From: JADHUC01 sp964623055
Lineage (GTDB): Bacteria > Planctomycetota > Planctomycetia > Pirellulales > Pirellulaceae
NCBI GenBank assembly: GCA_964623055.1
Contig: CAZURK010000046.1
Span: 1 to 64,000 of the forward strand
Direction of reading: 5' to 3'
DNA: 64,000 nucleotides
The notes beneath the pieces were generated by a model. That model did not search any database. It was not told where the DNA came from and was given only the letters and a program-made list of their open reading frames with translations. The translations under genes and the position numbers were made by a program. Numbering within the stretch: the stretch's first letter is position 1; every line of letters begins with the position of its first letter. Of this stretch, positions 40,813-49,271 are shown one piece after another.

Positions 40813-43038
40813 GTGAAAGTTCGCGTAGAAAAACAGTTCGGAGATTGCACTCTCGCATTCGAGACAGGTCAACTCGCAAAACAAGCCACCGCCGCCGTAA
40901 TGGCGCAATACGGCGACACCGTCGTTCTGAATGCCATCACCACCGGTCCGCCTCGCGTAGGAATCGATTTCTTCCCGCTGACATGCGATTACCGCGAAAG
41001 GAAGTCGGCCGCAGGCAAATTTCCCGGCGGATTCATCAAACGCGAGGGCCGGCCGGGACTCAAGGAAACGTTGACGGCCCGTCTAATGGATCGGCCCATC
41101 CGACCGTTGTTCGCCAAAGGCTTCAACGACGAAGTCCAATGTCAGGCCATCGTTCTCTCGGCCGACATGCAAAACGACCCGGATCTCCTGGCCATGAATG
41201 GAACGGCTGCTGCTCTGTTCATTTCGCCGATGCCGTTCAACGGGCCGGTAGCCTCGGCTCGCATCGGGCGCGTCGACGGTCAGTTTGTGCCGTTCCCTTC
41301 GCAAGACCAGTTGGAAGAAAGCGATTTGGATCTGATCATGTCTGGCTCGGAAGAGGCAGTGGCGATGATCGAGGGTTTCGCTCGCGAGATGCCGGAAGAT
41401 GACATGGTCGAAGCGATCCAGTTCGGTCATGGCGTGATCAAGGAAGTGTGTGCTCTGCAGCGGGAACTGTACGAGAAGGTCGGTGTGGAAAAGGCACCGT
41501 TCGAACCACCGGAAGACGATGGCCTTTTCGACCAACTCAAGGACAAATACTACGACGAATTCAAGGCGGCCAAGCAGACCGGGGGCAAGCTGGAGCGAGC
41601 CGGTGCCGTTGCGGCTTTGAAAGAACGCGCCGTGGCCGAAGTGATTCCCGACCCGGATGCCGAAGATGCCGTGCAACCGGGGGCCTTCTCGCATGCTTGG
41701 CACGACCTGGAGGGCCGAGTCGTTCGCGATCTGATTCTGTCCGGGACGCGGGCGGACGGTCGCGATGCAACAACACTCCGGCCCATCGAATGCCATATCG
41801 ACGTTCTGCCCCGCCCGCACGGATCGGCTGTATTCCAGCGAGGCGAGACGCAGGCCATGATCAGCGTCACACTCGGTACGTCACGGGACGAACAGCGAGT
41901 GGAAGGGCTGATGGAGGAGTATTCCAAGAAGTTCATGCTGGACTACAACTTCCCACATTTTTCGGTCGGCGAGTGTCGGCCAATTCGTGGCCCCGGCCGA
42001 AGAGAGTTTGGCCACGGAGCCCTGGCCGAACGCAGCGTCAATCCGATCCTGCCAAGTCCGGACGACTTTCCGTACACGGTGCGAGTCATATCCGACATTC
42101 TGGAATCGAACGGATCGTCGTCGATGGCCTCCGTTTGCGGGGCTACGCTGGGTTTGATGGCGGCCGGTGTGCCGATTACGAATCCGGTGGCCGGCATCTC
42201 CATCGGGTTGGTGAAGGAATCGGATGACAAGTGGACCTTGCTGACCGACATCCTCGGCGACGAAGACCACTTTGGCGATATGGACTTCAAAATCGCGGGG
42301 ACGCAGAAGGGCATCACGGGAATCCAACTCGATCTGAAAATCGAAGGCATCAGCGAGGAAATGATTCGCGCCACGCTGGCCCAGTCGCGTGAGGCCCGTA
42401 TCGAAATTCTGCGAAACATGCTGACCGCGATACCGCGTCCGCGAACCGAGCTTTCCCGTTACGCGCCACGACTGCTGCGCACCAAGATCGATCCCGAGAA
42501 GATCGGCATGCTGATTGGCCCGGGTGGCAAGAACATTCGTATGATTCAAGAGACCACCGGTACGGTGATCGAAGTCGACGACGAAGGAACAGTCCTTGTC
42601 GCAAGCAGCGATGGGGACCAGGCCAAAGCTGCAATGAGCCAGATCGAAGCTTGCACGGCCACCGTGCAAATCGGCAAGATCTACGACGGCCGCGTGACCA
42701 GCGTCAAGGATTTTGGCGTATTCGTCGAGATTCTTCCGGGCCGCGACGGACTGTGCCACATCAGCGAGCTGTCCGTGGGGTTTGTCAGCCGCGTGTCGGA
42801 CGTGTGCAGCGAAGGCGACGAAATGAAAGTCCAGGTGATCGACGTCGACGATCACGATCGTGTCAAACTGAGCCGCCGCCGAGCCTTAGAGGAATTGGGG
42901 CTGGAAGACGAACTGGCCAACGCAAGCCCGGACGATGACCGCGGTGACCGTGACCGAGATAGGGACCGCGGCGACCGAGACAGGGACCGCGGCGGACGCC
43001 CACGCCGTTCCGGCGGAGGCGGGCGAGGTCGCCGGTAA
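40813..43038 (+). CDS. pnp: Polyribonucleotide nucleotidyltransferase (PNPase)
   Basis: 741 residues from a GTG with AGGTAGGG upstream. PNPase degrades RNA 3' to 5' by phosphorolysis and can add tails. Seen: two RNase PH domains (about 10-145 and 305-540) joined by a helical domain, the catalytic block MASVCGATLGLMAAGVP and DILGDEDHFGDMDFKIAGT, a KH domain (KIGMLIGPGGKNIRMIQE) and an S1 domain (GKIYDGRVTSVKDFGVFVEI). The last 30 residues are an Arg/Asp/Gly-rich tail (DRDRDRGDRD...GGRGRR), probably RNA-binding and unstructured. Bacterial Ro proteins can partner PNPase, relevant to the vWA gene at 15457. Confidence 0.97.
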   Translation: MKVRVEKQFGDCTLAFETGQLAKQATAAVMAQYGDTVVLNAITTGPPRVGIDFFPLTCDYRERKSAAGKFPGGFIKREGRPGLKETLTARLMDRPIRPLFAKGFNDEVQCQAIVLSADMQNDPDLLAMNGTAAALFISPMPFNGPVASARIGRVDGQFVPFPSQDQLEESDLDLIMSGSEEAVAMIEGFAREMPEDDMVEAIQFGHGVIKEVCALQRELYEKVGVEKAPFEPPEDDGLFDQLKDKYYDEFKAAKQTGGKLERAGAVAALKERAVAEVIPDPDAEDAVQPGAFSHAWHDLEGRVVRDLILSGTRADGRDATTLRPIECHIDVLPRPHGSAVFQRGETQAMISVTLGTSRDEQRVEGLMEEYSKKFMLDYNFPHFSVGECRPIRGPGRREFGHGALAERSVNPILPSPDDFPYTVRVISDILESNGSSSMASVCGATLGLMAAGVPITNPVAGISIGLVKESDDKWTLLTDILGDEDHFGDMDFKIAGTQKGITGIQLDLKIEGISEEMIRATLAQSREARIEILRNMLTAIPRPRTELSRYAPRLLRTKIDPEKIGMLIGPGGKNIRMIQETTGTVIEVDDEGTVLVASSDGDQAKAAMSQIEACTATVQIGKIYDGRVTSVKDFGVFVEILPGRDGLCHISELSVGFVSRVSDVCSEGDEMKVQVIDVDDHDRVKLSRRRALEELGLEDELANASPDDDRGDRDRDRDRGDRDRDRGGRPRRSGGGGRGRR

Positions 43039-43103
43039 CCGTCATTCGAGAAAAAACTGTCCGAATTGAGTGTAGAGCCGACGAACAAATGAGTCGCGAG
43101 GCC

Positions 43104-43178
43104 GTTCGTAGTCCCGCCTTTAGGCGGTTTTCCGCGATGCTTCTCGTTTCAAGACCGCCTAAAGGCGGCACTACGAAC
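43104..43178. repeat. Palindromic repeat, CCGCCTTTAGGCGG family
   Basis: The ends GTTCGTAGT.CCGCC and GGCGG.ACTACGAAC are inverted copies, and each arm contains its own CCGCC(T/A)xxAGGCGG mini-palindrome. First of three elements in the pnp-cutA spacer. Confidence 0.8.
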
Positions 43179-43197
43179 TGATTCATACGTCTGCTCT

Positions 43198-43262
43198 GTA
43201 GCCGGAGTCGCAAGACTTCGAGATCTGCCGCCTCCGCCCGAAGTGTTGCCACTTCGGCTACG
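43198..43262. repeat. Palindromic repeat, GTAGCCGG/CGGCTAC family, copy 2
   Basis: Arms GTAGCCGGAGTCGCAAGACTTCG and CGAAGTGTTGCCACTTCGGCTAC are imperfect inverted copies; same design as 7562-7625 and 62201-62260. Confidence 0.7.
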
Positions 43263-43312
43263 ACAGTTGTTTCTCGAAGGATCCTAATCCTACCGACAGA
43301 CCTAGGAATTCA

Positions 43313-43338
43313 AGGTCCCGCTCGGCAAGCGGGACCTA
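43313..43338. repeat. Palindromic repeat, AGGTCCCG family, single copy
   Basis: A perfect hairpin AGGTCCCGCT/AGCGGGACCT-like core matching the second hairpin inside the GT9 gene (38562-38590). It ends just before the cutA stop. Confidence 0.8.
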
Positions 43339-43346
43339 CCTGGCGA

Positions 43347-43676
43347 TCACGGTTCGACAATATCGACTTCGTCGGTCAGCCACTGCAAATATCCCTTGCT
43401 ACCCGCCGTTATCGGCGTAGCAAGGATCTCCGGCTCGTCGTACGGATGCAGTTCGCGGATGGCTTGTTCGACCTGCTCGTAGGCGCGCGCCGTCGTCTTG
43501 ATGGTGCAGCGCCATTCTTCGGTCGTCTCGAATTCACCTTTCCAGCGGTAGCAGCTCGTGATTGGGCCGCTCACCTGGACGCATGCCGCCAAATGCTGAT
43601 CCACAAGCCAGGACGCGATCCGTTCGGCGTCCTCCCGCTTCTCTGTCGTCGTCGTTACTTGGATTGCTTCCAGCAT
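43347..43676 (-). CDS. cutA: CutA1-family divalent cation tolerance protein
   Basis: 109 residues from the ATG at 43676 with AAGGGAG upstream. CutA1 is a small trimeric ferredoxin-like protein linked to copper tolerance; its exact role is unsettled. Seen: VTTTTEKREDAERIASWLVDQHLAACVQV, SCYRWKGEFETTEEWRCTIKTTARAYEQVEQAIRELHPYDEPEIL and the terminal YLQWLTDEV, all typical. Length is normal. It is divergent from the alpha/beta hydrolase gene with 93 bp between them. Confidence 0.92.
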   Translation of the reverse strand: MLEAIQVTTTTEKREDAERIASWLVDQHLAACVQVSGPITSCYRWKGEFETTEEWRCTIKTTARAYEQVEQAIRELHPYDEPEILATPITAGSKGYLQWLTDEVDIVEP

Positions 43677-43769
43677 GCTTTTTTCTCCCTTCGCGCCGCC
43701 ATCCAGACTGTGTGGTGGTATATTGTGTCTGTTTTCCACTTGCGGGCAATAGACTGGGGAGATTGAAAC

Positions 43770-44750
43770 ATGTTCTGTCAAGCAAACGAGCGCCGTTTCT
43801 CAATCGCAACCTACATCCTCACCACGGTCGCCATCGCCTCGACCGCGTGCCTGGGCGCTGGCCGGCGAACGAAGGTCTCGATCAAAAGCACTGCAGACGG
43901 AACGGAGCAGCCGTGCTACGTGATCCTGCCGGACGGATTCGACGCGACGGGCGAGCCGGTTCCGCTGTTGGTGTCACTGCACACGTGGAGCGGCAACGTC
44001 GAACAACGGAATCTGCCGTTAGAGAAACTGGCGGACCAGCGAGGTTGGATCTACCTGTTCCCGCACTTCCGAGGTCCGAATTCACACCCTGACGCCTGCG
44101 GTTCGGCGAAAGCCCAGCAAGACATACTGGACGCCGTCGCGTGGGCCAAAGCGAACTACCCCATCGATCCGAAGCGGGTCTACTTGACCGGCGTCTCCGG
44201 CGGCGGGCACATGACGATGCTGACGGTGGGCTGCCACCCGGATGTTTGGACCGCGGCCAGCGCGTGGGTCGGCATCGGCGATTTGGCCGCCTGGTACGAG
44301 CGACACGCTAAGAGTCGCTACGGGGCCATGGCGCGCGAATCGTGCGGCGGCGCGCCGGGCGACAGCGATGAAGTGGATCGTCAGTATCGCGCGCGTTCGC
44401 CGGTAACCCATCTGCACCGCGCGAAGGATGTACCGCTGGAGATTTCCGCCGGCGTTCACGACGGCCACAAGGGATCCGTGCCCATTCGCCATTCCCTGGA
44501 AGCCTTCAATACAATCGCCCGCGCGGCGGGAGCCACGCCGATCAGCGAAGAAGAAATCGTTCAACTCAGCCGCAAGGACGGCCGGCTTGACCATCCGCTT
44601 CCGTCGGACCAGGCGGACGATCCAACGTTCGGCCGCAAGATCTATCTTCGCCGCCACGCCGGCCCGGCGCGAGTTACCATCTTCGAAGGCGGCCACGAGG
44701 GTATCGCCGCAGCGGCAATTGCCTGGTTGGAACGGCACGAGAAGCAGTAG
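43770..44750 (+). CDS. Exported alpha/beta-hydrolase (prolyl-oligopeptidase/depolymerase-like)
   Basis: 326 residues with a signal peptide (about 1-30). The nucleophile elbow GVSGGGH lies at about residues 147-153. GGHEG near residue 310 supplies the likely catalytic histidine, and the acid is probably in GVHDGHKG (about 228-235). The opening QPCYVILPDGFDATGEPVPLLVSLHTWSG is typical of planctomycete hydrolases annotated as prolyl-oligopeptidase or polyhydroxybutyrate-depolymerase-like. The substrate may be an acylated polysaccharide or ester, but nothing in the sequence decides this. The oxidoreductase gene follows after 50 bp and may be co-transcribed. Confidence 0.75.
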   Translation: MFCQANERRFSIATYILTTVAIASTACLGAGRRTKVSIKSTADGTEQPCYVILPDGFDATGEPVPLLVSLHTWSGNVEQRNLPLEKLADQRGWIYLFPHFRGPNSHPDACGSAKAQQDILDAVAWAKANYPIDPKRVYLTGVSGGGHMTMLTVGCHPDVWTAASAWVGIGDLAAWYERHAKSRYGAMARESCGGAPGDSDEVDRQYRARSPVTHLHRAKDVPLEISAGVHDGHKGSVPIRHSLEAFNTIARAAGATPISEEEIVQLSRKDGRLDHPLPSDQADDPTFGRKIYLRRHAGPARVTIFEGGHEGIAAAAIAWLERHEKQ

Positions 44751-44800
44751 TCAACAATCCGCGCACGGGAGCCGTATACTGCCAACTGGAGGATGCTGTG

Positions 44801-46111
44801 ATGACACCGAAGATGACAAGACGAAGATTCGTGAAAGCCGGGGCTACGATCTCATTAGGGCTGGCCGCTTCTCGTGCTGTGAACGCGATGGGCGCCAATG
44901 ACCGAATTCGGCTCGGCTTCATCGGGGTTGGCGGTCGTGGAAAGGGTTTGTTAAAGACGTTCCTTCGCCACAGTGACGCCGAAGTCGTTGCGGTGTGCGA
45001 CGTCTACGAGCCGCATGCACGCCAGACCAGGGAACTGACCGAAGGCAAGGCGGACCAGTACACCGACTTTCGCCGCGTGATCGACCGCAAGGACATAGAC
45101 GCGGTGGTGATCGCGACGCCTGACCATTGGCACGCTATTCAGACAATCATGGCGTGCAACGCGGGGAAAGATATCTATTGCGAAAAGCCCGTTTCGATCA
45201 CCATCCGCGAGGGGCGACGGATGGTCGAGGCGGCTCGGCGGCACGATCGCGTGGTTCAGATTGGCACGCAACGCCGGTCCTCGCCCGCATTCGCGCGTAT
45301 CGCCGAACTGGTCCGTGCCGGTACGATCGGCAAGGTGACGGTCAGTCGAACCTATCTGCTGAAGAATCACTTCCCGAACGGCATCGGCAAGCAGCCGGCG
45401 ACCGATCCGCCCGAGGGCTTGGATTGGGACATGTGGCTGGGGCCGCGGCCGGCGCGGTCGTATCAGCAGAATATCACACCGTATTTCTTCCGCTACTGGA
45501 AGCAGTACTCGTCCCAGTTGGCCAATATGGGCTCGCACTACCTGGACGTCATTCGCTGGTGCCTGGACGAATTGGCTCCGGCATCGGTGTGCGCGCTCGG
45601 TGGCCGTTTTGCCGTGAACGACGATCGCACGATCCCCGATACGATGGAAGTCGTATGGGAACTCGGGTCGGGATCGCTGGCAACCTTCGGCCAGTACGAG
45701 GCGTGCAAGAATCCGGTGCTCTCGCGGGGCGCCATCGAGATGCGCGGTACGGACGGAACGCTTTCGATCGACAACGCCGGGAGCTTTTTGATCACTCCCG
45801 AACACGGCGGCCAGTTCCAAGAGCCGGGGCCCCGAATGGAGGCGATGGAGGAGAAAGAGCCCGATCGCCAGATGGACTTGCGTCACACGCGGAACTTCCT
45901 GGACTGCGTCAAATCGCGCGAACGTCCAACCGCCGACATAGAAATCGGCCATCGCTCGACGACCTTCTGCCTGCTGGCCAATATCTCACTGGCAACGCGT
46001 TCGCGTCTGGAATGGGACGCCACACGGGAGGTGATCGTGGGCCACGACGAAGCCAACAAACTGCTGGACTACGAGTATCGCGAGCCGTGGAAGCGGGATG
46101 GCGAATCGTAG
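44801..46111 (+). CDS. Tat-exported Gfo/Idh/MocA-family oxidoreductase
   Basis: 436 residues from the ATG at 44801, with GGAGG upstream. The N-terminus TRRRFVKAGATISLGLAASRAV is a twin-arginine signal. The Rossmann fold starts with IRLGFIGVGGRGKGLL. AVVIATPDHWHAIQTIMACNAGKDIYCEKPVS contains the EKP signature of Gfo/Idh/MocA dehydrogenases. Catalytic-domain segments NMGSHYLDVIRWCLDEL and DLRHTRNFLDCVKSRERP are also typical. Such enzymes oxidise or reduce sugars and related polyols with NAD(P). Periplasmic, Tat-exported members that bind cofactor tightly are greatly expanded in planctomycetes. The upstream hydrolase may feed it substrate; that link is inference. Confidence 0.92.
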   Translation: MTPKMTRRRFVKAGATISLGLAASRAVNAMGANDRIRLGFIGVGGRGKGLLKTFLRHSDAEVVAVCDVYEPHARQTRELTEGKADQYTDFRRVIDRKDIDAVVIATPDHWHAIQTIMACNAGKDIYCEKPVSITIREGRRMVEAARRHDRVVQIGTQRRSSPAFARIAELVRAGTIGKVTVSRTYLLKNHFPNGIGKQPATDPPEGLDWDMWLGPRPARSYQQNITPYFFRYWKQYSSQLANMGSHYLDVIRWCLDELAPASVCALGGRFAVNDDRTIPDTMEVVWELGSGSLATFGQYEACKNPVLSRGAIEMRGTDGTLSIDNAGSFLITPEHGGQFQEPGPRMEAMEEKEPDRQMDLRHTRNFLDCVKSRERPTADIEIGHRSTTFCLLANISLATRSRLEWDATREVIVGHDEANKLLDYEYREPWKRDGES

Positions 46112-46235
46112 ACCGCGACGGCTTTGAGTTGCCGTCAATCGGCATCGCTCGGATCAACTGATCCTAGATCACTGGACCAAGATCACACAGTCTGCCGGCG
46201 CGTTCCCTGTCAGGAACACCAGTCCGGCGAAATCC

Positions 46236-48701
46236 CTACTTCACGGCTTCGGTGGAATCGTCTCGTCGAATGGTGCGTTGCTTGTCGTAGAGCTCAAGCC
46301 GTTCACGGGCTGCGCGGGCGAGGGCAACGTTCTCGGTACCGTCGACAAGTCGGAGTGCGGTTCGGGCGAGGGAGGCAGCGTCGGTGAACCGGCCCGTAGC
46401 GGCGAGAGCTTCACTCAGGGTAAGCAACGCGACGGGATCTTTGTAGTTGGTCAACTCGCAGGCCCTGGTGGCCAACTCGACGGCTTCCTCGAGGTTGCGA
46501 AAGGCAGCATCCGAAGCCTTCACTTCAAGTGTCGCCAGATTCAACAATGCGGCAACGCAATTGGGATCCCTCTCCAAGGTCTTGCGGAACATTGCCTCCG
46601 CTTGTTCGAGTTTCCCCTCTCTGAGCAACGAGATGCCGAGCAACCGGAAAGCTGTGGGGTGGTTGGGATCAATCCTGGCGGCCTCCTGAAGGTGCTCTCT
46701 CCCCTCTTCGACCCTCCCCATGTCGACCAACAGAGAGCCCAGATGCACGTGTGCAGAGACGAACTCCGGGGCGATCTGCAGAGCTCGGCGGAACGATTCC
46801 ACGGCTTCCGGAAAGCGGTGCTGGCGTGTCAGGATCTCGCCGAGACCGTGATGTGCCCACTTGAGCTCGGGATCGAGTTCGATTGCCGTATGCAGTTGTT
46901 TCTCGGCCTCGTCGAGCTTGTCTTGTTCGATCAGGGTTAGTCCCAAGGCTTCGTACACGTCACCATTGCTAGAGTTGATCTCCAATGCCTTCTCAAACTC
47001 TCGGATCGCCTGATTATAGTTGCCGTCATAGTGGTTCGCCCTTCCGGCCTCGAGGTAGTGCAGGTCGTTGATGAAGTCTTCGCGAATCCTGTTAATCGCG
47101 TCAGGGCTTGCATTGACGAATTCCGGGATATTGGCGGCCCGGTCCCGATCCGTGAACTGCGAGAGACAGACAGGAGGGCTTGCGTAGCCCTGCTCGTCGA
47201 TGTGTGTGAGGAACAGTTGCGTGAAGGGTGAATTAGCCTTCGACGAAAACACCAGCCACTTGCCGTTGGGCGACCAACTGTGCCACGAATTCATGCGGGA
47301 AGTATTGCATGCCAGCCGTCTGGCTTCACCTCCTTCAGCGGGGATGATATAGAGTTCGCTGTCCGGCTGGAGGAGCATGTAATTCCTGGCCCTGCAAAAC
47401 ACGATCCATTTGCCGTCGGGAGAGTATCTTGGGAAATAGTTGCTCACACCGTTCTTCGAGGCGCCGGAAAGCGGTTCGGGCTTGCCGCCCTTACCGTCGT
47501 TGAAGGGAATCCTGTATAGATCGAAGGTAAATCTACCCTCCCGAAGAGAGTCTGGCACTTCTTCCGGCTTGAACAGCCCTCGGCGGTTGGCGTGGGCGGT
47601 TTCTAGCTGCTGGGCCTTACTGCGGGCGTAGACGATGTACTTGCCATCCGGGCTCCAGGTAGGATTACTCTGCACGAATTGCCTGTCATCCGCACCAGGC
47701 AAAGCGTGAAAGGTCTCCGTCCGGCGGTCATAGTAGGCCAGTATCCCTTGAACGGGATAAAAAAGTTGGCTGAAAGCGAGGTTATCGATGGGCAGAAATA
47801 CAGACAAGTCCTTCACCGTGCTTACGGCGTAGCGGCCGTCCGGCGAGATCTGGGACATGAAGCCCAAAGTCTCCTTGTTGTCCTCCCGCTGGTAGTCGCT
47901 CCACGAAATGATGTTGTCGTTATCCAACACCATTTCCTCGGCGACAGGGCAAATCGCGTACGAGCCCTTGTCGTTTCCATAGTCCACATCCATCCCCATC
48001 ACGGTCCCATCGGTGGAAAAAGAATGGCAGTTTCCGCAGACGGGCAACTTCTCTAGGACCACCGGCGGCCGCTTCTTTGACGAGATCGTACCGAACCGCC
48101 AGCGAATGTGGGCGGCAGGATCCTTGACGGCCTCTGCAAACGGCAGGTTCACTTCCCGATAGAATATCGGTGCGGCAACTTCGTCCTTCGATGTCCTGAC
48201 AGCAACGTGTCCCGCCGAGAGAATTGCCCCTTGCCGACGGCGGTTCACGCTTAGTATCGTGACCTCGGCCGTCCTTTCCAGAGACCGCCGTTTGATGGTA
48301 TCCCAGTCTTGATCTGAAGGTGTCCACTGTGGGACATCGCTGACGAAACTCATGCGGCCTTCGCCGTCGGCAAAATCGATCGTCACCACCCAGCCATCCG
48401 CAGCCTCGGCGGTGTCTTGCCAGCGGAACGTCGGCGGCACGATCTCGGGCGGAAACACGACCCCGTCGAGAGGCTCTCGGATTACCAGTTCTCCCGACTC
48501 GGTGCCTTCGCGATGGGCCGCGAGGATGTCGTCAATCCGCAGGCGGGGCGTGCTACGAATCGTCAACAGTGCCACCGCAACAGCACTGCCGACCAACACC
48601 AGAACGCCCAATACGTACCAGGTAACCGGCGAGCGAGCGCCGTTGGCCTCTTTCCGGTGGGGCGTTTTCGGTTTCTGCCGCTTGCGGTCCTTCTTTTTCA
48701 C
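46236..48701 (-). CDS. Membrane-anchored beta-propeller/TPR protein with a c-type heme motif
   Basis: 821 residues. A basic N-terminus precedes one transmembrane helix (about 26-48), leaving the rest outside the cytoplasm. Residues about 60-210 form an unrecognised beta-rich region. CGNCH at 222-226 is a CxxCH heme-c attachment motif, followed by PD40/TolB-type propeller blades (QISPDGRYAVSTV, NPTWSPDGKYIVYAR, FPRYSPDGKWIVFCR, HSWSPNGKWLVFSS). From about residue 570 to the end there are about seven TPRs (YNQAIREFEKALEINSSNGDVYEALG and others). Related planctomycete and Bacteroidetes proteins exist with this order; the heme site suggests redox sensing or electron transfer. It is convergent with the oxidoreductase. 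Confidence 0.8.
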   Translation of the reverse strand: MKKKDRKRQKPKTPHRKEANGARSPVTWYVLGVLVLVGSAVAVALLTIRSTPRLRIDDILAAHREGTESGELVIREPLDGVVFPPEIVPPTFRWQDTAEAADGWVVTIDFADGEGRMSFVSDVPQWTPSDQDWDTIKRRSLERTAEVTILSVNRRRQGAILSAGHVAVRTSKDEVAAPIFYREVNLPFAEAVKDPAAHIRWRFGTISSKKRPPVVLEKLPVCGNCHSFSTDGTVMGMDVDYGNDKGSYAICPVAEEMVLDNDNIISWSDYQREDNKETLGFMSQISPDGRYAVSTVKDLSVFLPIDNLAFSQLFYPVQGILAYYDRRTETFHALPGADDRQFVQSNPTWSPDGKYIVYARSKAQQLETAHANRRGLFKPEEVPDSLREGRFTFDLYRIPFNDGKGGKPEPLSGASKNGVSNYFPRYSPDGKWIVFCRARNYMLLQPDSELYIIPAEGGEARRLACNTSRMNSWHSWSPNGKWLVFSSKANSPFTQLFLTHIDEQGYASPPVCLSQFTDRDRAANIPEFVNASPDAINRIREDFINDLHYLEAGRANHYDGNYNQAIREFEKALEINSSNGDVYEALGLTLIEQDKLDEAEKQLHTAIELDPELKWAHHGLGEILTRQHRFPEAVESFRRALQIAPEFVSAHVHLGSLLVDMGRVEEGREHLQEAARIDPNHPTAFRLLGISLLREGKLEQAEAMFRKTLERDPNCVAALLNLATLEVKASDAAFRNLEEAVELATRACELTNYKDPVALLTLSEALAATGRFTDAASLARTALRLVDGTENVALARAARERLELYDKQRTIRRDDSTEAVK

Positions 48702-48730
48702 TGCCTCTGCTCAGCATGCGCTACAGTGTT

Positions 48731-48785
48731 GCCTACTAGCTTTGTTGTTCTGTTGCGCCGATAAGGGCAGATTGGCCGAGTTGAA
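48731..48785. repeat. 55-bp duplication, left copy at gap edge
   Basis: Identical over all 55 bases to 48886-48940 on the other side of the 100-N gap; an assembly artefact is likely. Confidence 0.95.
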
Positions 48786-48885
48786 NNNNNNNNNNNNNNN
48801 NNNNNNNNNNNNNNNNNNNNNNNNNNNNNNNNNNNNNNNNNNNNNNNNNNNNNNNNNNNNNNNNNNNNNNNNNNNNNNNNNNNNN
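48786..48885. other. Assembly gap of 100 N flanked by identical sequence
   Basis: Exactly 100 undefined bases. Both edges carry the same 55-bp sequence, so the two contigs probably overlap and the gap is not real. Confidence 0.99.
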
Positions 48886-48940
48886 GCCTACTAGCTTTGT
48901 TGTTCTGTTGCGCCGATAAGGGCAGATTGGCCGAGTTGAA
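48886..48940. repeat. 55-bp duplication, right copy at gap edge
   Basis: Same 55 bases as 48731-48785. Confidence 0.95.
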
Positions 48941-48943
48941 TGA

Positions 48944-49027
48944 CGATTGATGACCGTTGATTGTTGATTTACGAAGGAAGGACTCCTAACTTCAACGATC
49001 AACAATCGCCATTCAGCAATCATCAAT
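48944..49027. repeat. AT-richer palindromic element
   Basis: ATTGATGA..GTTGATTGTTGAT and ATCAACAATCGCC..ATCATCAAT are imperfect inverted arms; the only AT-rich palindrome in the window. Confidence 0.6.
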
Positions 49028-49209
49028 CTGTCCCGTGGACGAGCGCAACAACGGCAATGTGTGCATCTCCCGAAGGCACGCCCAGTTTCCGGGAAATTGA
49101 CCACCCCAGAGTTAGGCCGTTTCGTGCAAGAACGTGTTACGCTTCGGGTTTCGAGGCCGTTAGACGAGAGGAGGGTGTACGGACATTTCAGACTGCCAGC
49201 CGCATGAAC

Positions 49210-49241
49210 GACCGGGGCTTCCACTTCGATCAGCCCCGGTC
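49210..49241 (-). terminator. Hairpin after the DUF1559 gene
   Basis: A perfect GACCGGGGCT/AGCCCCGGTC stem with a 12-nt loop, 30 bp beyond the stop at 49272 on the minus strand. There is no T tract, so termination is plausible but unproven. Confidence 0.5.
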
Positions 49242-49271
49242 ACTCCGTACGCCAATACACTGAATCTGCCT

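Larger units (their letters stand above)
48702..49271. other. Gene-free spacer containing the second gap and a palindromic element
   Basis: About 570 bp including 100 N. It holds a 55-bp direct duplication around the gap, an inverted-repeat element (48944-49027) and a hairpin at 49210-49241. No gene is seen. Confidence 0.6.

Noticed and set aside
42950..43038. Repetitive Asp/Arg tail of PNPase suspected as a sequencing artefact
   Set aside because: The frame stays intact and ends naturally; charged RNA-binding tails of this kind are known in PNPase and other RNA proteins.
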